Of a stretch of DNA of 64,000 nucleotides, positions 38,944 through 47,089 are shown piece after piece. Every line of letters begins with the position of its first letter. The first letter of the stretch is position 1. The position numbers and the translations under genes were made by a program. Where the stretch lies: positions 434,001-498,000 of the forward strand of contig NZ_QTSU01000001.1 in NCBI RefSeq assembly GCF_003382365.1. The letters run 5' to 3'. Under the pieces are notes generated by a model. That model saw only the letters and a program-made list of their open reading frames with translations, did no database searches and was not told the DNA's origin. The stretch comes from Lysobacter silvisoli. Lineage in GTDB: Bacteria; Pseudomonadota; Gammaproteobacteria; Xanthomonadales; Xanthomonadaceae.

Positions 38944-39693
38944 ATGGGAACCGCCACCGCCATCGCCGCGCCCACCGTCCTGGTCGTCGACGACGACGAC
39001 ACCATTCGTTCCATGCTGGCGCGGTTCCTGGGCGAGCACGGCATGCGCGTGCTCGAAGCCGGCGACGGCAGCGGCATGGCCCAGCGCATGGCCGCCGAGC
39101 CGGTCAACGTGGTGCTGCTGGACGTGATGATGCCCGGCGACGACGGCTTCACCCTGTGCCGCAAGCTGCGCACCACCAGTCAGGTGCCGGTGATCCTGCT
39201 CACCGCGATGAACGGCGACACCGACCGCGTGGTCGGCCTGGAGCTGGGCGCCGACGACTACATCGCCAAACCTTTCAATCCGCGCGAACTGCTGGCGCGC
39301 ATCCGCGCCCTGCTGCGCCGCGCCGAAGCCGATTGGCGCGGCGGCGCGCGCCCAGGTTCGGAATACGGCTTCGACGGCTGGACGCTCAACGCCCGCCACC
39401 GCAGCCTGGTCTCGCCGCAGGGCGCGCTGACCGACCTGACCAGCGGCGAGTTCGACCTGCTGCTGGCGTTCCTGGAACACCCGCAGCGCGTGCTCTCGCG
39501 CGACCAGCTCATCGACCTGGTCAAAGGCCGCGTGCTGACCCCGTTCGACCGCAGCATCGACGTACAGATCAGCCGCCTGCGGCGCAAGATCGAAGCCAGC
39601 CCGCAGCGGCCGCTGCTGATCAAGACCGTGCGCAACGAGGGTTATCTCTTCGCCGCCGACGTTACGGTCGGCGGCGAGGCGCGCGCGCGATGA
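38944..39693 (+). CDS. OmpR-family response regulator
   Basis: 249 aa from the ATG at 38944. Receiver domain: acidic pocket VVDDDDT, phospho-acceptor Asp60 in VVLLDVMMPGDDG, Thr in LLTAMN and Lys in AKPFNPREL. The C-terminal winged helix (LTSGEFDLLLAFLEHPQRVLSRDQLIDLVKGR, then RSIDVQISRLRRKIE and IKTVRNEGYLF) is the OmpR/PhoB type. It should be phosphorylated by the downstream kinase, whose ATG overlaps its stop (ATGA). Target genes are unknown. No good ribosome site is seen; TTTAGCGCT precedes the ATG. An upstream divergent gene shares the 138-bp promoter region. Confidence 0.94.
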   Translation: MGTATAIAAPTVLVVDDDDTIRSMLARFLGEHGMRVLEAGDGSGMAQRMAAEPVNVVLLDVMMPGDDGFTLCRKLRTTSQVPVILLTAMNGDTDRVVGLELGADDYIAKPFNPRELLARIRALLRRAEADWRGGARPGSEYGFDGWTLNARHRSLVSPQGALTDLTSGEFDLLLAFLEHPQRVLSRDQLIDLVKGRVLTPFDRSIDVQISRLRRKIEASPQRPLLIKTVRNEGYLFAADVTVGGEARAR

Positions 39694-41450
39694 GCGGGCG
39701 CGCGCCCGCGCGCTCCTCGCTGGCGCCGCCGCTGTCGCGGCTGCGGCTGGCGCCGCGCATCGCCATCGTGGTCTTGCTGACCATGGCCATGACCCTGCTC
39801 ATCGACGTGGCCGTGGGCATGGTCCTGCGCTCCACCGGGCCGACCCTGGTCGACGAACAATCGCTGGTGCAGCAGGCGCTGGACATGCGCGCGCGCCTGG
39901 CCGTGCTGCCCGCGCGCGAGCGCGCCGCCGCAGCCGAGCGCGCCACCCGCGCGCGCAAGGTCGAGTTCGCGCTGCTGCCGCGCAGCGACGACCGCCACGG
40001 CCCGCCGCTGTCGGGCCTGATCGAGAACATGCGCAAGCGCCTGGTCGAAAGCCCCGACACCAGCGGCGGCGCCTATGCGGTGTCGATGAACGTGCTGCCC
40101 GACGGCCGCGGCGGCGCGGTGCGCCAGGTGACCGTGGTGGTGCCGCGCCTGGGCGCCGCGCGCGGCGAGATCCTGTCGGTGGCCGCGCGCCAGGCCATGG
40201 GCGCGCCGGCGATCACCGCCGTGCCCAACGGTGCGGTGGCGCTGCGCGTGGCCGAGCCGCTGGAGGCGCTGCACGCCGATGCCGAATCGGCGCCGCGCAC
40301 GGCCGCCGCGCCGTTGCCTACCGTGGATATGGTCGCCGGCCCGGCCTTGCCGGAGGGCGATACCTGGACGCCCACGGATCGCCCCGGCGACGACCGCCCG
40401 CGCCTGTACACCACCTCGGTGCAGTCGCTGCCGCCACCGCCGCCGCGCGGCTTCGTGGTCGGAGGCGTGGTGCCCGGCCTGTTGAACGCGCTGCGTCCGG
40501 ACCTGGACATGCCACGCATGTCGGTGGCCACCGAGCTGCCCGACGGCCAGTGGCTGCTCGCCAGCCCCGGCAAGCCCAGCCCGCGCTGGCTGCAGCACCT
40601 GCTCAAGCTCAGCGGCATGCTGCTGCTGATCCTGGCCGTGGCCGGCCTGTCGATGTGGACCGCGCGCAGCTTCGTGCGCCCGCTCAACGAACTCTCGCAG
40701 GCCGCCGAGCGGCTGGGCCGCGAGCGCGAGCCCACGCCGATCGAAGGCATGACCATCCCCGAATACGCGGCCATCGCTCAGACCTTCAACGAAATGCAGG
40801 TGCGGCTGAAGCGCTTCGTCGACGACCGCACCCAGCAACTGGCCGCGATCTCGCACGACCTGCGCACGCCGCTCACGCGCATGCGCCTGTTCGCCGAATA
40901 CGCCGACGACAGCCATCGCGAGCGCCTGCTGGGCGAGATCGCGCAGATGGAGGCGATGATCGCCGGCTGCCTGGCCTTCGCCGGCGAGGACGCCAGCCTG
41001 GAGCCGCACCAGACGGTGGATCTGGCTTCGCTGCTGATCAGCCTGTGCGACGACGTCGCCGACGCCGGCGGCGACGCGCACTACGAAGGCCCGGATCACG
41101 CCTACCTGCCGTGCCAGCCCATCGCGATGCGGCGCGCGTTCGCCAACCTCATCGACAACGGCTGGCGCTACGGCGACCGCGTGCGCGTGTCGCTGAGCGA
41201 GAGCGACGACGCACTGCACGTGGACGTGGCCGACGACGGCCCCGGCATCGCACCGGAATTGTACGAACGCGCGTTCGCACCGTTCCGCCGCTTGGACGAC
41301 GTGCGCGGTCGGCATATCGCCGGCTCCGGGCTGGGCCTGTCGATCGCGCGCAGCGTGGTGCGCGGCCACGGCGGCGACGTGAACCTGGCGCCGGGCGCGC
41401 AAGGCGGCCTGCTGGTGCGTGTGGAATTGCCGAAGCCCGCCAGCGGCTAA
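39690..41450 (+). CDS. Membrane sensor histidine kinase, EnvZ-like layout
   Basis: 586 aa. TM1 (~19-43, IAIVVLLTMAMTLLIDVAVGMVL), a long periplasmic domain (~45-305) with a Pro run (SVQSLPPPPPRG), TM2 (~309-330, MLLLILAVAGLSMW), HAMP, then HisKA with His389 in AISHDLRTPLTRM. The ATPase domain has N box LIDNGWRYGDRV, G1 DVADDGPGI and G2 GSGLGLSIARSVVRGHGG. All catalytic elements are intact. Coupled by a 4-bp overlap to its response regulator. The periplasmic sensor domain is ~260 aa, larger than in E. coli EnvZ, and matches no family I recognise. Confidence 0.93.
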   Translation: MSGRAPARSSLAPPLSRLRLAPRIAIVVLLTMAMTLLIDVAVGMVLRSTGPTLVDEQSLVQQALDMRARLAVLPARERAAAAERATRARKVEFALLPRSDDRHGPPLSGLIENMRKRLVESPDTSGGAYAVSMNVLPDGRGGAVRQVTVVVPRLGAARGEILSVAARQAMGAPAITAVPNGAVALRVAEPLEALHADAESAPRTAAAPLPTVDMVAGPALPEGDTWTPTDRPGDDRPRLYTTSVQSLPPPPPRGFVVGGVVPGLLNALRPDLDMPRMSVATELPDGQWLLASPGKPSPRWLQHLLKLSGMLLLILAVAGLSMWTARSFVRPLNELSQAAERLGREREPTPIEGMTIPEYAAIAQTFNEMQVRLKRFVDDRTQQLAAISHDLRTPLTRMRLFAEYADDSHRERLLGEIAQMEAMIAGCLAFAGEDASLEPHQTVDLASLLISLCDDVADAGGDAHYEGPDHAYLPCQPIAMRRAFANLIDNGWRYGDRVRVSLSESDDALHVDVADDGPGIAPELYERAFAPFRRLDDVRGRHIAGSGLGLSIARSVVRGHGGDVNLAPGAQGGLLVRVELPKPASG

Positions 41451-41744
41451 ACCAAGACGCGCGCGAACGGCGTGCGTCATTTGTTGCACAACTTTGCCGA
41501 ATCCATACGAAGCCTAAACGCGAACGCGACCGTTCGAAGCGCTTCGAAGCTTGCCGATGCGCACATGGCAACACTGCATCGCGTCGCAACGCGACAGCAG
41601 GATCGGACGCTCGCGCCACAGGTGCGTCCGTCGGGCCGGATCGCCCCTCACCATCCGTAGGCCGCTGCGCCCGCGCGTTATCGCGCGGACGGCGCGCGCC
41701 TGCGCCGTCGCCGCAACGCGGCACGATCACAGGAGGCAGCCAAG
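41451..41744. other. 294-bp regulatory gap before the AraC regulator
   Basis: No gene. It contains the 16-bp palindrome at 41533-41548 (described separately) and a strong AGGAGG ribosome site about 9 nt before the ATG at 41745. Confidence 0.6.
41533..41548. promoter_or_regulatory. 16-bp perfect palindrome, LacI-type operator candidate
   Basis: TTCGAAGCGCTTCGAA is perfectly self-complementary and centred on AAGCGCTT, the core shared by many LacI/GalR-family operators. It lies 197-212 bp upstream of the AraC-type regulator that precedes the TonB receptor. No LacI-family gene is in the window. Confidence 0.45.
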
Positions 41745-42722
41745 ATGCACAGCGATTACCACGGCTACGGCCAGCAAGAAGGCTGGGAAAGCGTGGAAGG
41801 CGGGCAGTTGATGGACTCCGAGCGCGCGCCGTCCAACGACGGCTTCCAGCTCTATCTGGTGCGCGACTTCGGCAGCGTGCGCGTGGCGGCAGGCTCGCCC
41901 TCGTACTGGCTGCAACTGCGCGGCCGCTCCACGGTGGAAAGCCGGGAAGGGCGTTTCGCCCTGGTCCCGAACCAGTGGATCGCGTTCGATCGCGACAGCG
42001 CGCCGCGCATCGACAGCGAGCGCCACGGCCTGGCCATCGGCTTCAGCTGCCGCGCCACGCTGATGCGCGACATCGAACGCCATGCGCGCCTGGACCTGAT
42101 GCCCGGCGAAGGTCGCATGGAGCCCGGCCAGCGCCGCGCGCTGCTGCGCCTGTGGCGTCAGTGCGCGGGCGCGCGCAGCGCCGGCGGCGCGCCCAACCAG
42201 CGCCTGGCCGCGTTCCGCATGCTGCTGGCGTGCGTGCACGAGAGCCAGCGCGAACTCGACGGCCTGCTCGCGCGCTGCCCCGGGCGCCGCCGCGCACGCC
42301 AGCGCCAAGTGCTGGGGCGCCTGCAGCGCGCACGCCTGTACCTGCGCGGCAACTCGCACCGCGTGGTGCTGATGGACGAACTGGCGCAGCTGACCAGCTT
42401 CTCCACCTGGTGGCTGTCCAAGACCTTCCGCAACGTCTACGGCACCACCGTGCAGGCGGCCAGCGTCAACCAGCGCATCGCTCAAGCCTGCGAGCTGTTA
42501 CGCGATTCGCCGCTGTCGATCAGCGAAGTCAGTCACGCCTGCGGTTTCGACTCGCCGTGCAGCTTCGCCCGCACCTTCCGCCTGCGCATGGGGTGCACCG
42601 CCAGCGCTTATCGCGCCGATCCCGAGCGCGCGATTCGCGAACGCGCCGAACAAGTCAGCGGCCACGAATCCGCAAGTCCGACGCCCGCATTGCGTACCCC
42701 TCTGCGCTTGGTCGCGCCGTAG
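41745..42722 (+). CDS. AraC-family transcriptional regulator
   Basis: 325 aa. The N-terminal ~200 residues form a sensor-like region with no motif I recognise (YWLQLRGRSTVESREGRFALVPNQW resembles a cupin-like AraC effector domain). The C-terminal AraC DNA-binding domain has two HTH units: LMDELAQLTSFSTWWLSKTFRNVYGTT and LSISEVSHACGFDSPCSFARTFRLRMG, with the diagnostic GFDSPCSFARTFR. It ends 84 bp upstream of the TonB-receptor gene on the same strand, so it most likely regulates that receptor in response to a nutrient. Strong AGGAGG ribosome site. Confidence 0.85.
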   Translation: MHSDYHGYGQQEGWESVEGGQLMDSERAPSNDGFQLYLVRDFGSVRVAAGSPSYWLQLRGRSTVESREGRFALVPNQWIAFDRDSAPRIDSERHGLAIGFSCRATLMRDIERHARLDLMPGEGRMEPGQRRALLRLWRQCAGARSAGGAPNQRLAAFRMLLACVHESQRELDGLLARCPGRRRARQRQVLGRLQRARLYLRGNSHRVVLMDELAQLTSFSTWWLSKTFRNVYGTTVQAASVNQRIAQACELLRDSPLSISEVSHACGFDSPCSFARTFRLRMGCTASAYRADPERAIRERAEQVSGHESASPTPALRTPLRLVAP

Positions 42723-42806
42723 TTTGGCTTGCGTTTAACGCGCACCTAACAACACGCGCCTAACAACGCGCGTTGCGCAACCACCACTACGAGGGGACAC
42801 CGCTAG

Positions 42807-45596
42807 ATGAAGCAGCACGCCACACCTACCTCCGCCCGCCGCGCCCGCCTGCCGCTGGGCGTCGCCATGGCCCTGGCCGTCGCCGCACCGGCCGTACAGG
42901 CGCAGGACGCCGTGCAGGCATCGGACAAGGCGCCGGTCGATCTGGACCGCATCCAGGTCACCGGTTCGCGCATCAAGCGCGCCGACGTCGAAACCTCGCA
43001 GCCGATCTTCACCCTGACCCGCGCCGAGATCGACAAGCAGGGCGTGACCTCGGTGGCCGACGTGCTGCAGCGCATCTCCACCAACGGCGCCGCGCTCAAC
43101 ACCACCTTCAACAACGGCGGCGACGGCTCGGCCGGCATCAGCCTGCGCAACCTCGGCAGCGGCCGCACCCTGGTGCTGGTCAACGGCCGCCGCTGGACCA
43201 CCCAGCTCGACGGCACCGTCGACCTCAACACCATTCCGGCCTCGATCATCGAGCGGGTGGAAGTGCTGAAGGACGGCGCGTCCACCATTTACGGCTCCGA
43301 CGCCATCGCCGGCGTGGTCAACATCATCACCCGGCAGAATTTCGAAGGCGCCGAGGCCGGCGCCTACATCGGCCAGTTCGGCCAGGGCGACGGCATGCGC
43401 CAGGCCTACGACTTCAGCATCGGCGTGAGCAACGACCGCTCCTCGCTGCTGATCGGCGCGTCCTACGTCAAGGAAGAAGAAGTGATGGCCGGCGATCGCA
43501 AGATCTCCGCCGGCGGCCCGCCGTTCTTCGGCGGCCAGAGCGCCACCGGCTTTCCGGGTTCGTTCGTCGATCCGCGCGACAACAAGCGCTACGTGCTGGG
43601 CAACAACAACAGCTTCGTACCCTTCAGCTCCAACACGCACGGCTACAACACCGCGCCGGACAACTACCTGCTGACGCCGCAGGAGCGCACCTCGTTGTTC
43701 GCGCAGGGCACCTTTGACATCACCGACAAGCTCACCTTCCGGGTCGAGACGCTCTACAACCAGCGCGAATCCGAACAGCTGCTGGCGGCCATGCCGGTCA
43801 CCGGCCTGACCCTGAGCAAGGACAGCATCTACAACCCGACCAAGGGCACCGCGGGCGCGCGCGACCTGATCAGCGTCAGCCGCCGCTTCCAGGAATCGGG
43901 CGGCCGCTCGTTCAACCAGGACGTCAAGAACTACCACTTCTACAGCGGCCTGGAAGGCTATTTCAACGTCGGCGAGCGCACCTTCGACTGGGACGTGGGC
44001 TACCGTTACGACCGCACCGACCAGAACCAGATCACCTACGGCCTGTTCAACCTGGCCAACTTGCGCAACGCCTACGGCCCGTCCTTCATCGACTCCGCCG
44101 GCGTGGCCCGCTGCGGCACGCCCACCGCGGTCATCGCCGGCTGCGTGCCGATCAACCCGCTGGGCGGCCTGGGCTCGATCAGTCAGGAAGCGCTGAACTA
44201 CGTGTCCTTCACCGCCCACGACTCCAGCCGGGTCGAGTCCAAGAGCTACACCGCCAACATCAGCGGCGACCTGTTCGACCTGCCGGCCGGCCCGCTGGGC
44301 TTCGCCGCCGGCTACGAGCACCGCACCGAGAGCGGTCAGTTCGACCCGGACGCCTTCATCGCCGCCGGCCTGAGCACCGGCAACGGCAGCAAGCCCACCT
44401 CCGGCTCCTACTCGCTGGACGACCTGTACGCCGAATTCGCCGTGCCGGTGCTGGCCGACGTGCCCTTCGCCAAGCTGCTCGACTTCTCGGTGGCCACGCG
44501 CTACTCCGACTACAGCAACTTCGGCGACACCCTCAACAGCAAGTTCGGCTTCCGCTGGAAGCCCTTCGACGACCTGCTGATCCGCGGCAACTGGTCCGAA
44601 GGCTTCCGCGCGCCCACCATCAACAACCTGTTCGCCGGCGACGCCGACACCTTCGTCAGCTACGCCGATCCTTGCTCCAGCCACACCGGCCGCCGCAGCA
44701 ACCCGCAGATCGCCGCCAAGTGCGCCGCCGACGGCGTGCCCGCCGGCTACACCCAGTCCGGCAGCGGCTCCTCGCGCCAGACCGTGGAAGCCTTCGTCAA
44801 CAAATCCAACCCCGACCTGCAGCCGGAAACCTCGGTCAGCAAGACCCTGGGCTTCGTCTACAGCCCGAGTTGGATCCAGGGCTTCGACATCGCCGTGGAC
44901 TGGTACAAGATCAAGATCGAAAACGCGATCACCCGCCCCACCGCCCAGTTCGTGCTCGACAAGTGCTACGCCGGCACCCCCGCCGAACAGGCCGTGTACT
45001 GCGCCCTGTTCAAGCGCGACAACGCCTACCCGGGCAACCCCGGCACCATCGTCGACATGGACCTGCCGCTGCTGAACTTGGCCGAGTACACCGTCGAAGG
45101 CTGGGACGTGACCATGAACTACCGCCTGCCGGAAACCGCGTACGGCAAGTTCTCGATCAGCTGGGACACCAGCTACACGTCCAACTGGGAGACCCGCACC
45201 ACCAAGGACTCCAAGCCCGAACAGCGCCAGGGCCTGTACCTGCCGCAAGACCCGTACTGGCGCATCAAGTCCAACCTGTACCTGGACTGGGCCAAGGGCG
45301 ACTTCGGCGCCACCTGGGGCGTGCGCTACAAGTCCGGCATCGACGAAACCTGCCCGGCCGCGTTCAAGGCCTACTGCTCCGACCCGGACAACCTGAAGAA
45401 CCACCTGGGCGCCACGACGTATCACGACCTGCAGCTGCGCTACAACACGCCCTGGAACGCCACCGTCTCCATCGGCGCCAACAACCTCTTCGCCAAGGAC
45501 CCGCCGCTGGCCCTGACCGCCCCGTACAACCAGTTCGACCAGCAGTACGACGTACCGGGCCGCTACTACTACATGCAGTACCGCCAGCGCTTCTGA
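42807..45596 (+). CDS. TonB-dependent outer-membrane receptor
   Basis: 929 aa from the ATG at 42807 (GAGGGGA upstream). Signal peptide ends AVAAPAVQAQ. No N-terminal STN signalling domain is present. The plug domain begins [17 protein letters not shown] and continues VLVNGRR, IERVEVLKDGASTIYGSDAIAGVVNIIT. The barrel ends in YYMQYRQRF, with the C-terminal Phe needed for outer-membrane insertion. This is the large-receptor class that Xanthomonadaceae use for sugars, peptides and other scarce nutrients; substrate unknown. Downstream of an AraC regulator and ended by a terminator. Imperfect direct repeats CGC(A/G)CCTAACAAC lie in its 84-bp leader. Confidence 0.94.
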   Translation: MKQHATPTSARRARLPLGVAMALAVAAPAVQAQDAVQASDKAPVDLDRIQVTGSRIKRADVETSQPIFTLTRAEIDKQGVTSVADVLQRISTNGAALNTTFNNGGDGSAGISLRNLGSGRTLVLVNGRRWTTQLDGTVDLNTIPASIIERVEVLKDGASTIYGSDAIAGVVNIITRQNFEGAEAGAYIGQFGQGDGMRQAYDFSIGVSNDRSSLLIGASYVKEEEVMAGDRKISAGGPPFFGGQSATGFPGSFVDPRDNKRYVLGNNNSFVPFSSNTHGYNTAPDNYLLTPQERTSLFAQGTFDITDKLTFRVETLYNQRESEQLLAAMPVTGLTLSKDSIYNPTKGTAGARDLISVSRRFQESGGRSFNQDVKNYHFYSGLEGYFNVGERTFDWDVGYRYDRTDQNQITYGLFNLANLRNAYGPSFIDSAGVARCGTPTAVIAGCVPINPLGGLGSISQEALNYVSFTAHDSSRVESKSYTANISGDLFDLPAGPLGFAAGYEHRTESGQFDPDAFIAAGLSTGNGSKPTSGSYSLDDLYAEFAVPVLADVPFAKLLDFSVATRYSDYSNFGDTLNSKFGFRWKPFDDLLIRGNWSEGFRAPTINNLFAGDADTFVSYADPCSSHTGRRSNPQIAAKCAADGVPAGYTQSGSGSSRQTVEAFVNKSNPDLQPETSVSKTLGFVYSPSWIQGFDIAVDWYKIKIENAITRPTAQFVLDKCYAGTPAEQAVYCALFKRDNAYPGNPGTIVDMDLPLLNLAEYTVEGWDVTMNYRLPETAYGKFSISWDTSYTSNWETRTTKDSKPEQRQGLYLPQDPYWRIKSNLYLDWAKGDFGATWGVRYKSGIDETCPAAFKAYCSDPDNLKNHLGATTYHDLQLRYNTPWNATVSIGANNLFAKDPPLALTAPYNQFDQQYDVPGRYYYMQYRQRF

Positions 45597-45632
45597 TCGA
45601 TCCCCGGGCTGCGGGTCCAATCCGTTGCCGTT

Positions 45633-45665
45633 GCGCTGCGTCCCGAGAGGGGCGCAGCGCTTTTT
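45633..45665 (+). terminator. Intrinsic terminator of the TonB-receptor gene
   Basis: GCGCTGCG and CGCAGCGC pair around CTCCCGAGAGG-type sequence (TCCCGAGAGGGG), followed by TTTTT. Confidence 0.88.
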
Positions 45666-45760
45666 CGTCTTAACGGCATAGCGGCTCACGTCGGAAGCAG
45701 CCACGCGTCGCAGGATTCAGTTACCGTAGCGCCAACAACACCTTGCAGGGGGAGCAGGGA

Positions 45761-46867
45761 ATGCCGATCCGACATGCTATTTGGACCGTTGGCGAAACAC
45801 CGCAGCTGCTGACGAGTTCACGTCTTCCTAGCGAGAACTTCCTGGAAGAAATGATCCTCAAGCGCCCGGACATCCTGTCTGGCGAGTGGATGATCATTGG
45901 TCGGCAAGAGCACACCGGATTCGGCGGCCGCATCGACCTCTTGGCGATCGAGCCAGACGCATCGCTGGTTCTGATCGAGCTCAAGCGCGATCGCACGCCC
46001 CGGGAAGTGGTGGCGCAGGCATTGGACTACGCAGCCTGGGTCGACCAGCTCACCCCCGAGCGCATCGCCCAGATCTACCAGCGCTACTCCAAAGGACGAG
46101 ATCTGGCCCAGGATTTCAAAGCTCGCTTTGGCGGCGACCTGGACGAGGATTCTCTCAATCAATCCCATCAGATCATTCTGGTGGCAGCAGAACTGGATGA
46201 TTCGACCGAACGCATCATCAACTACCTCAACGCGCGCGACGTTGCGATCAACGTGATCTTTTTTCGCGTGTTCCAGAATGGTGGTCAGCAGTTGCTCAGC
46301 CGCGCTTGGCTGATCGACCCAAGCGAGACGCAAGCCAACGCCGCCACCGTTACCGGTGCGCGCGCCTCAGGCGAGCGAGAACCCTGGAATGGCGAGTTCT
46401 ATGTCTCCTACGGGGGAGATCGCTCCTGGGAAGATGCCAGCCGATACGGCTTCATCAGCGCCGGCGGCGGCAGTTGGTACTCGCAGACGCTGAAGTTGCT
46501 TTCGCCTGGGGATCGGGTGTGGGTAAAAATTCCCAAGACCGGCTACGTCGGAGTAGGACGGGTGCGGGAGCCGAGCCAGCCTATTCGCGACTTGGTGTTC
46601 GATACACCTGAAGGGCCGCGCGGAGCCACGGAGGTGTTGGAGGACGGTGAGCGCTTCGCCCAGTGGGCAGACGATCCCGAAAACGCGGAATACGCAGTCA
46701 CTGTTGACTGGTTGGACCGTGTCAGTGCTGCACGCGCCTTCAACGAGTTGGGCTTGTTCGGCAATCAGAACACCGTCTGTCAGCCCACGACTCCCAAGTG
46801 GCGCCATACCGTCGAGCGTTTGAAGAACGTGTTTACCAATTGGGATGCGGTAGTGGGGTCCAGGTAA
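45761..46867 (+). CDS. PD-(D/E)xK nuclease-fold protein (NucS/DUF91-like N-terminus)
   Basis: 368 aa from the ATG at 45761, preceded by GGGGGAGCAGGGA; a TTG 18 bp upstream is rejected. The N-terminal half has FLEEMILKRPDIL, then the nuclease core GGRIDLLAIEPDASLVLIELKRDRTPREVVAQALDYAAWV with Asp and ELK in the correct order and spacing. This resembles NucS/DUF91-type endonucleases that act on mismatched or branched DNA. The C-terminal half (FYVSYGGDRSWEDASRYGFISAGGG and LSPGDRVWVKIPKTGYVGVG) looks like an additional small beta-domain, perhaps for recognition. It sits just outside the left boundary of the genomic island. Activity on DNA is inferred. Confidence 0.75.
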   Translation: MPIRHAIWTVGETPQLLTSSRLPSENFLEEMILKRPDILSGEWMIIGRQEHTGFGGRIDLLAIEPDASLVLIELKRDRTPREVVAQALDYAAWVDQLTPERIAQIYQRYSKGRDLAQDFKARFGGDLDEDSLNQSHQIILVAAELDDSTERIINYLNARDVAINVIFFRVFQNGGQQLLSRAWLIDPSETQANAATVTGARASGEREPWNGEFYVSYGGDRSWEDASRYGFISAGGGSWYSQTLKLLSPGDRVWVKIPKTGYVGVGRVREPSQPIRDLVFDTPEGPRGATEVLEDGERFAQWADDPENAEYAVTVDWLDRVSAARAFNELGLFGNQNTVCQPTTPKWRHTVERLKNVFTNWDAVVGSR

Positions 46868-46907
46868 GCGCCTGATGTGACCACCGCGGCTATGGCGGCC
46901 GCCAAAC

Positions 46908-46940
46908 ACGAAAAAGCCGGCTCTGGGCCGGCTTTTTCGT
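46908..46940. terminator. Bidirectional terminator next to the island boundary
   Basis: ACGAAAAAGCCGGC and GCCGGCTTTTTCGT are perfectly complementary around TCTGG. The A tract on one side and T tract on the other suit termination from both directions. Confidence 0.88.
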
Positions 46941-46956
46941 AAAGCACTGGATTTAG

Positions 46957-47006
46957 TGGTGGAGCGGAGGAGGATCGAACTCCCGACCTTCGCATTGCGA
47001 ACGCGA
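46957..47006 (-). other. Attachment site: 3' part of tRNA-Ala(CGC) (attL of the island)
   Basis: Read on the minus strand, this is a tRNA from the anticodon stem to the CCA end. Anticodon stem TCGCG/TGCGA encloses the loop TTCGCAA (anticodon CGC). The variable loop AGGTC, the T arm GGGAG-TTCGATC-CTCCT, the acceptor strand CCGCTCC, discriminator A and encoded CCA follow. The D arm and 5' acceptor strand are missing; the sequence instead runs into non-tRNA DNA. That is the footprint of an integrase that crosses over in the anticodon region: the displaced 3' end is left here, and the intact tRNA-Ala should lie at the far end of the element, beyond the window. The integrase gene begins 84 bp away. 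Confidence 0.85.
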
Positions 47007-47069
47007 TTTTTCGCCCTTTCGGATCAATGATTTTACACTTAACGCATTGATTTAACGGATCTCTATGTT

Positions 47070-47088
47070 TCGCGATACTTCGCGATAT
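47070..47088 (-). promoter_or_regulatory. 19-bp site at the integrase start (inverted partner at 48454)
   Basis: Reads ATATCGCGAAGTATCGCGA on the minus strand, itself a near-direct repeat of (T)ATCGCGA. An inverted copy with two mismatches lies 13 bp upstream of the HTH gene. It abuts the integrase ATG at 47090. It looks like a binding site for a shared regulator or excisionase. Confidence 0.55.
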
Positions 47089-47089
47089 C

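Noticed and set aside
42735-45704. 989-aa minus-strand open frame opposite the TonB receptor
   Set aside because: Val/Gly/Ala/Gln-rich shadow; the receptor frame has signal peptide, plug motif and terminal Phe.
46957-47033. Complete tRNA-Ala at the island boundary
   Set aside because: Only positions from the anticodon stem to CCA fold; the D arm and 5' acceptor strand GG(G/A)GCGG are absent, so it is a displaced 3' fragment.
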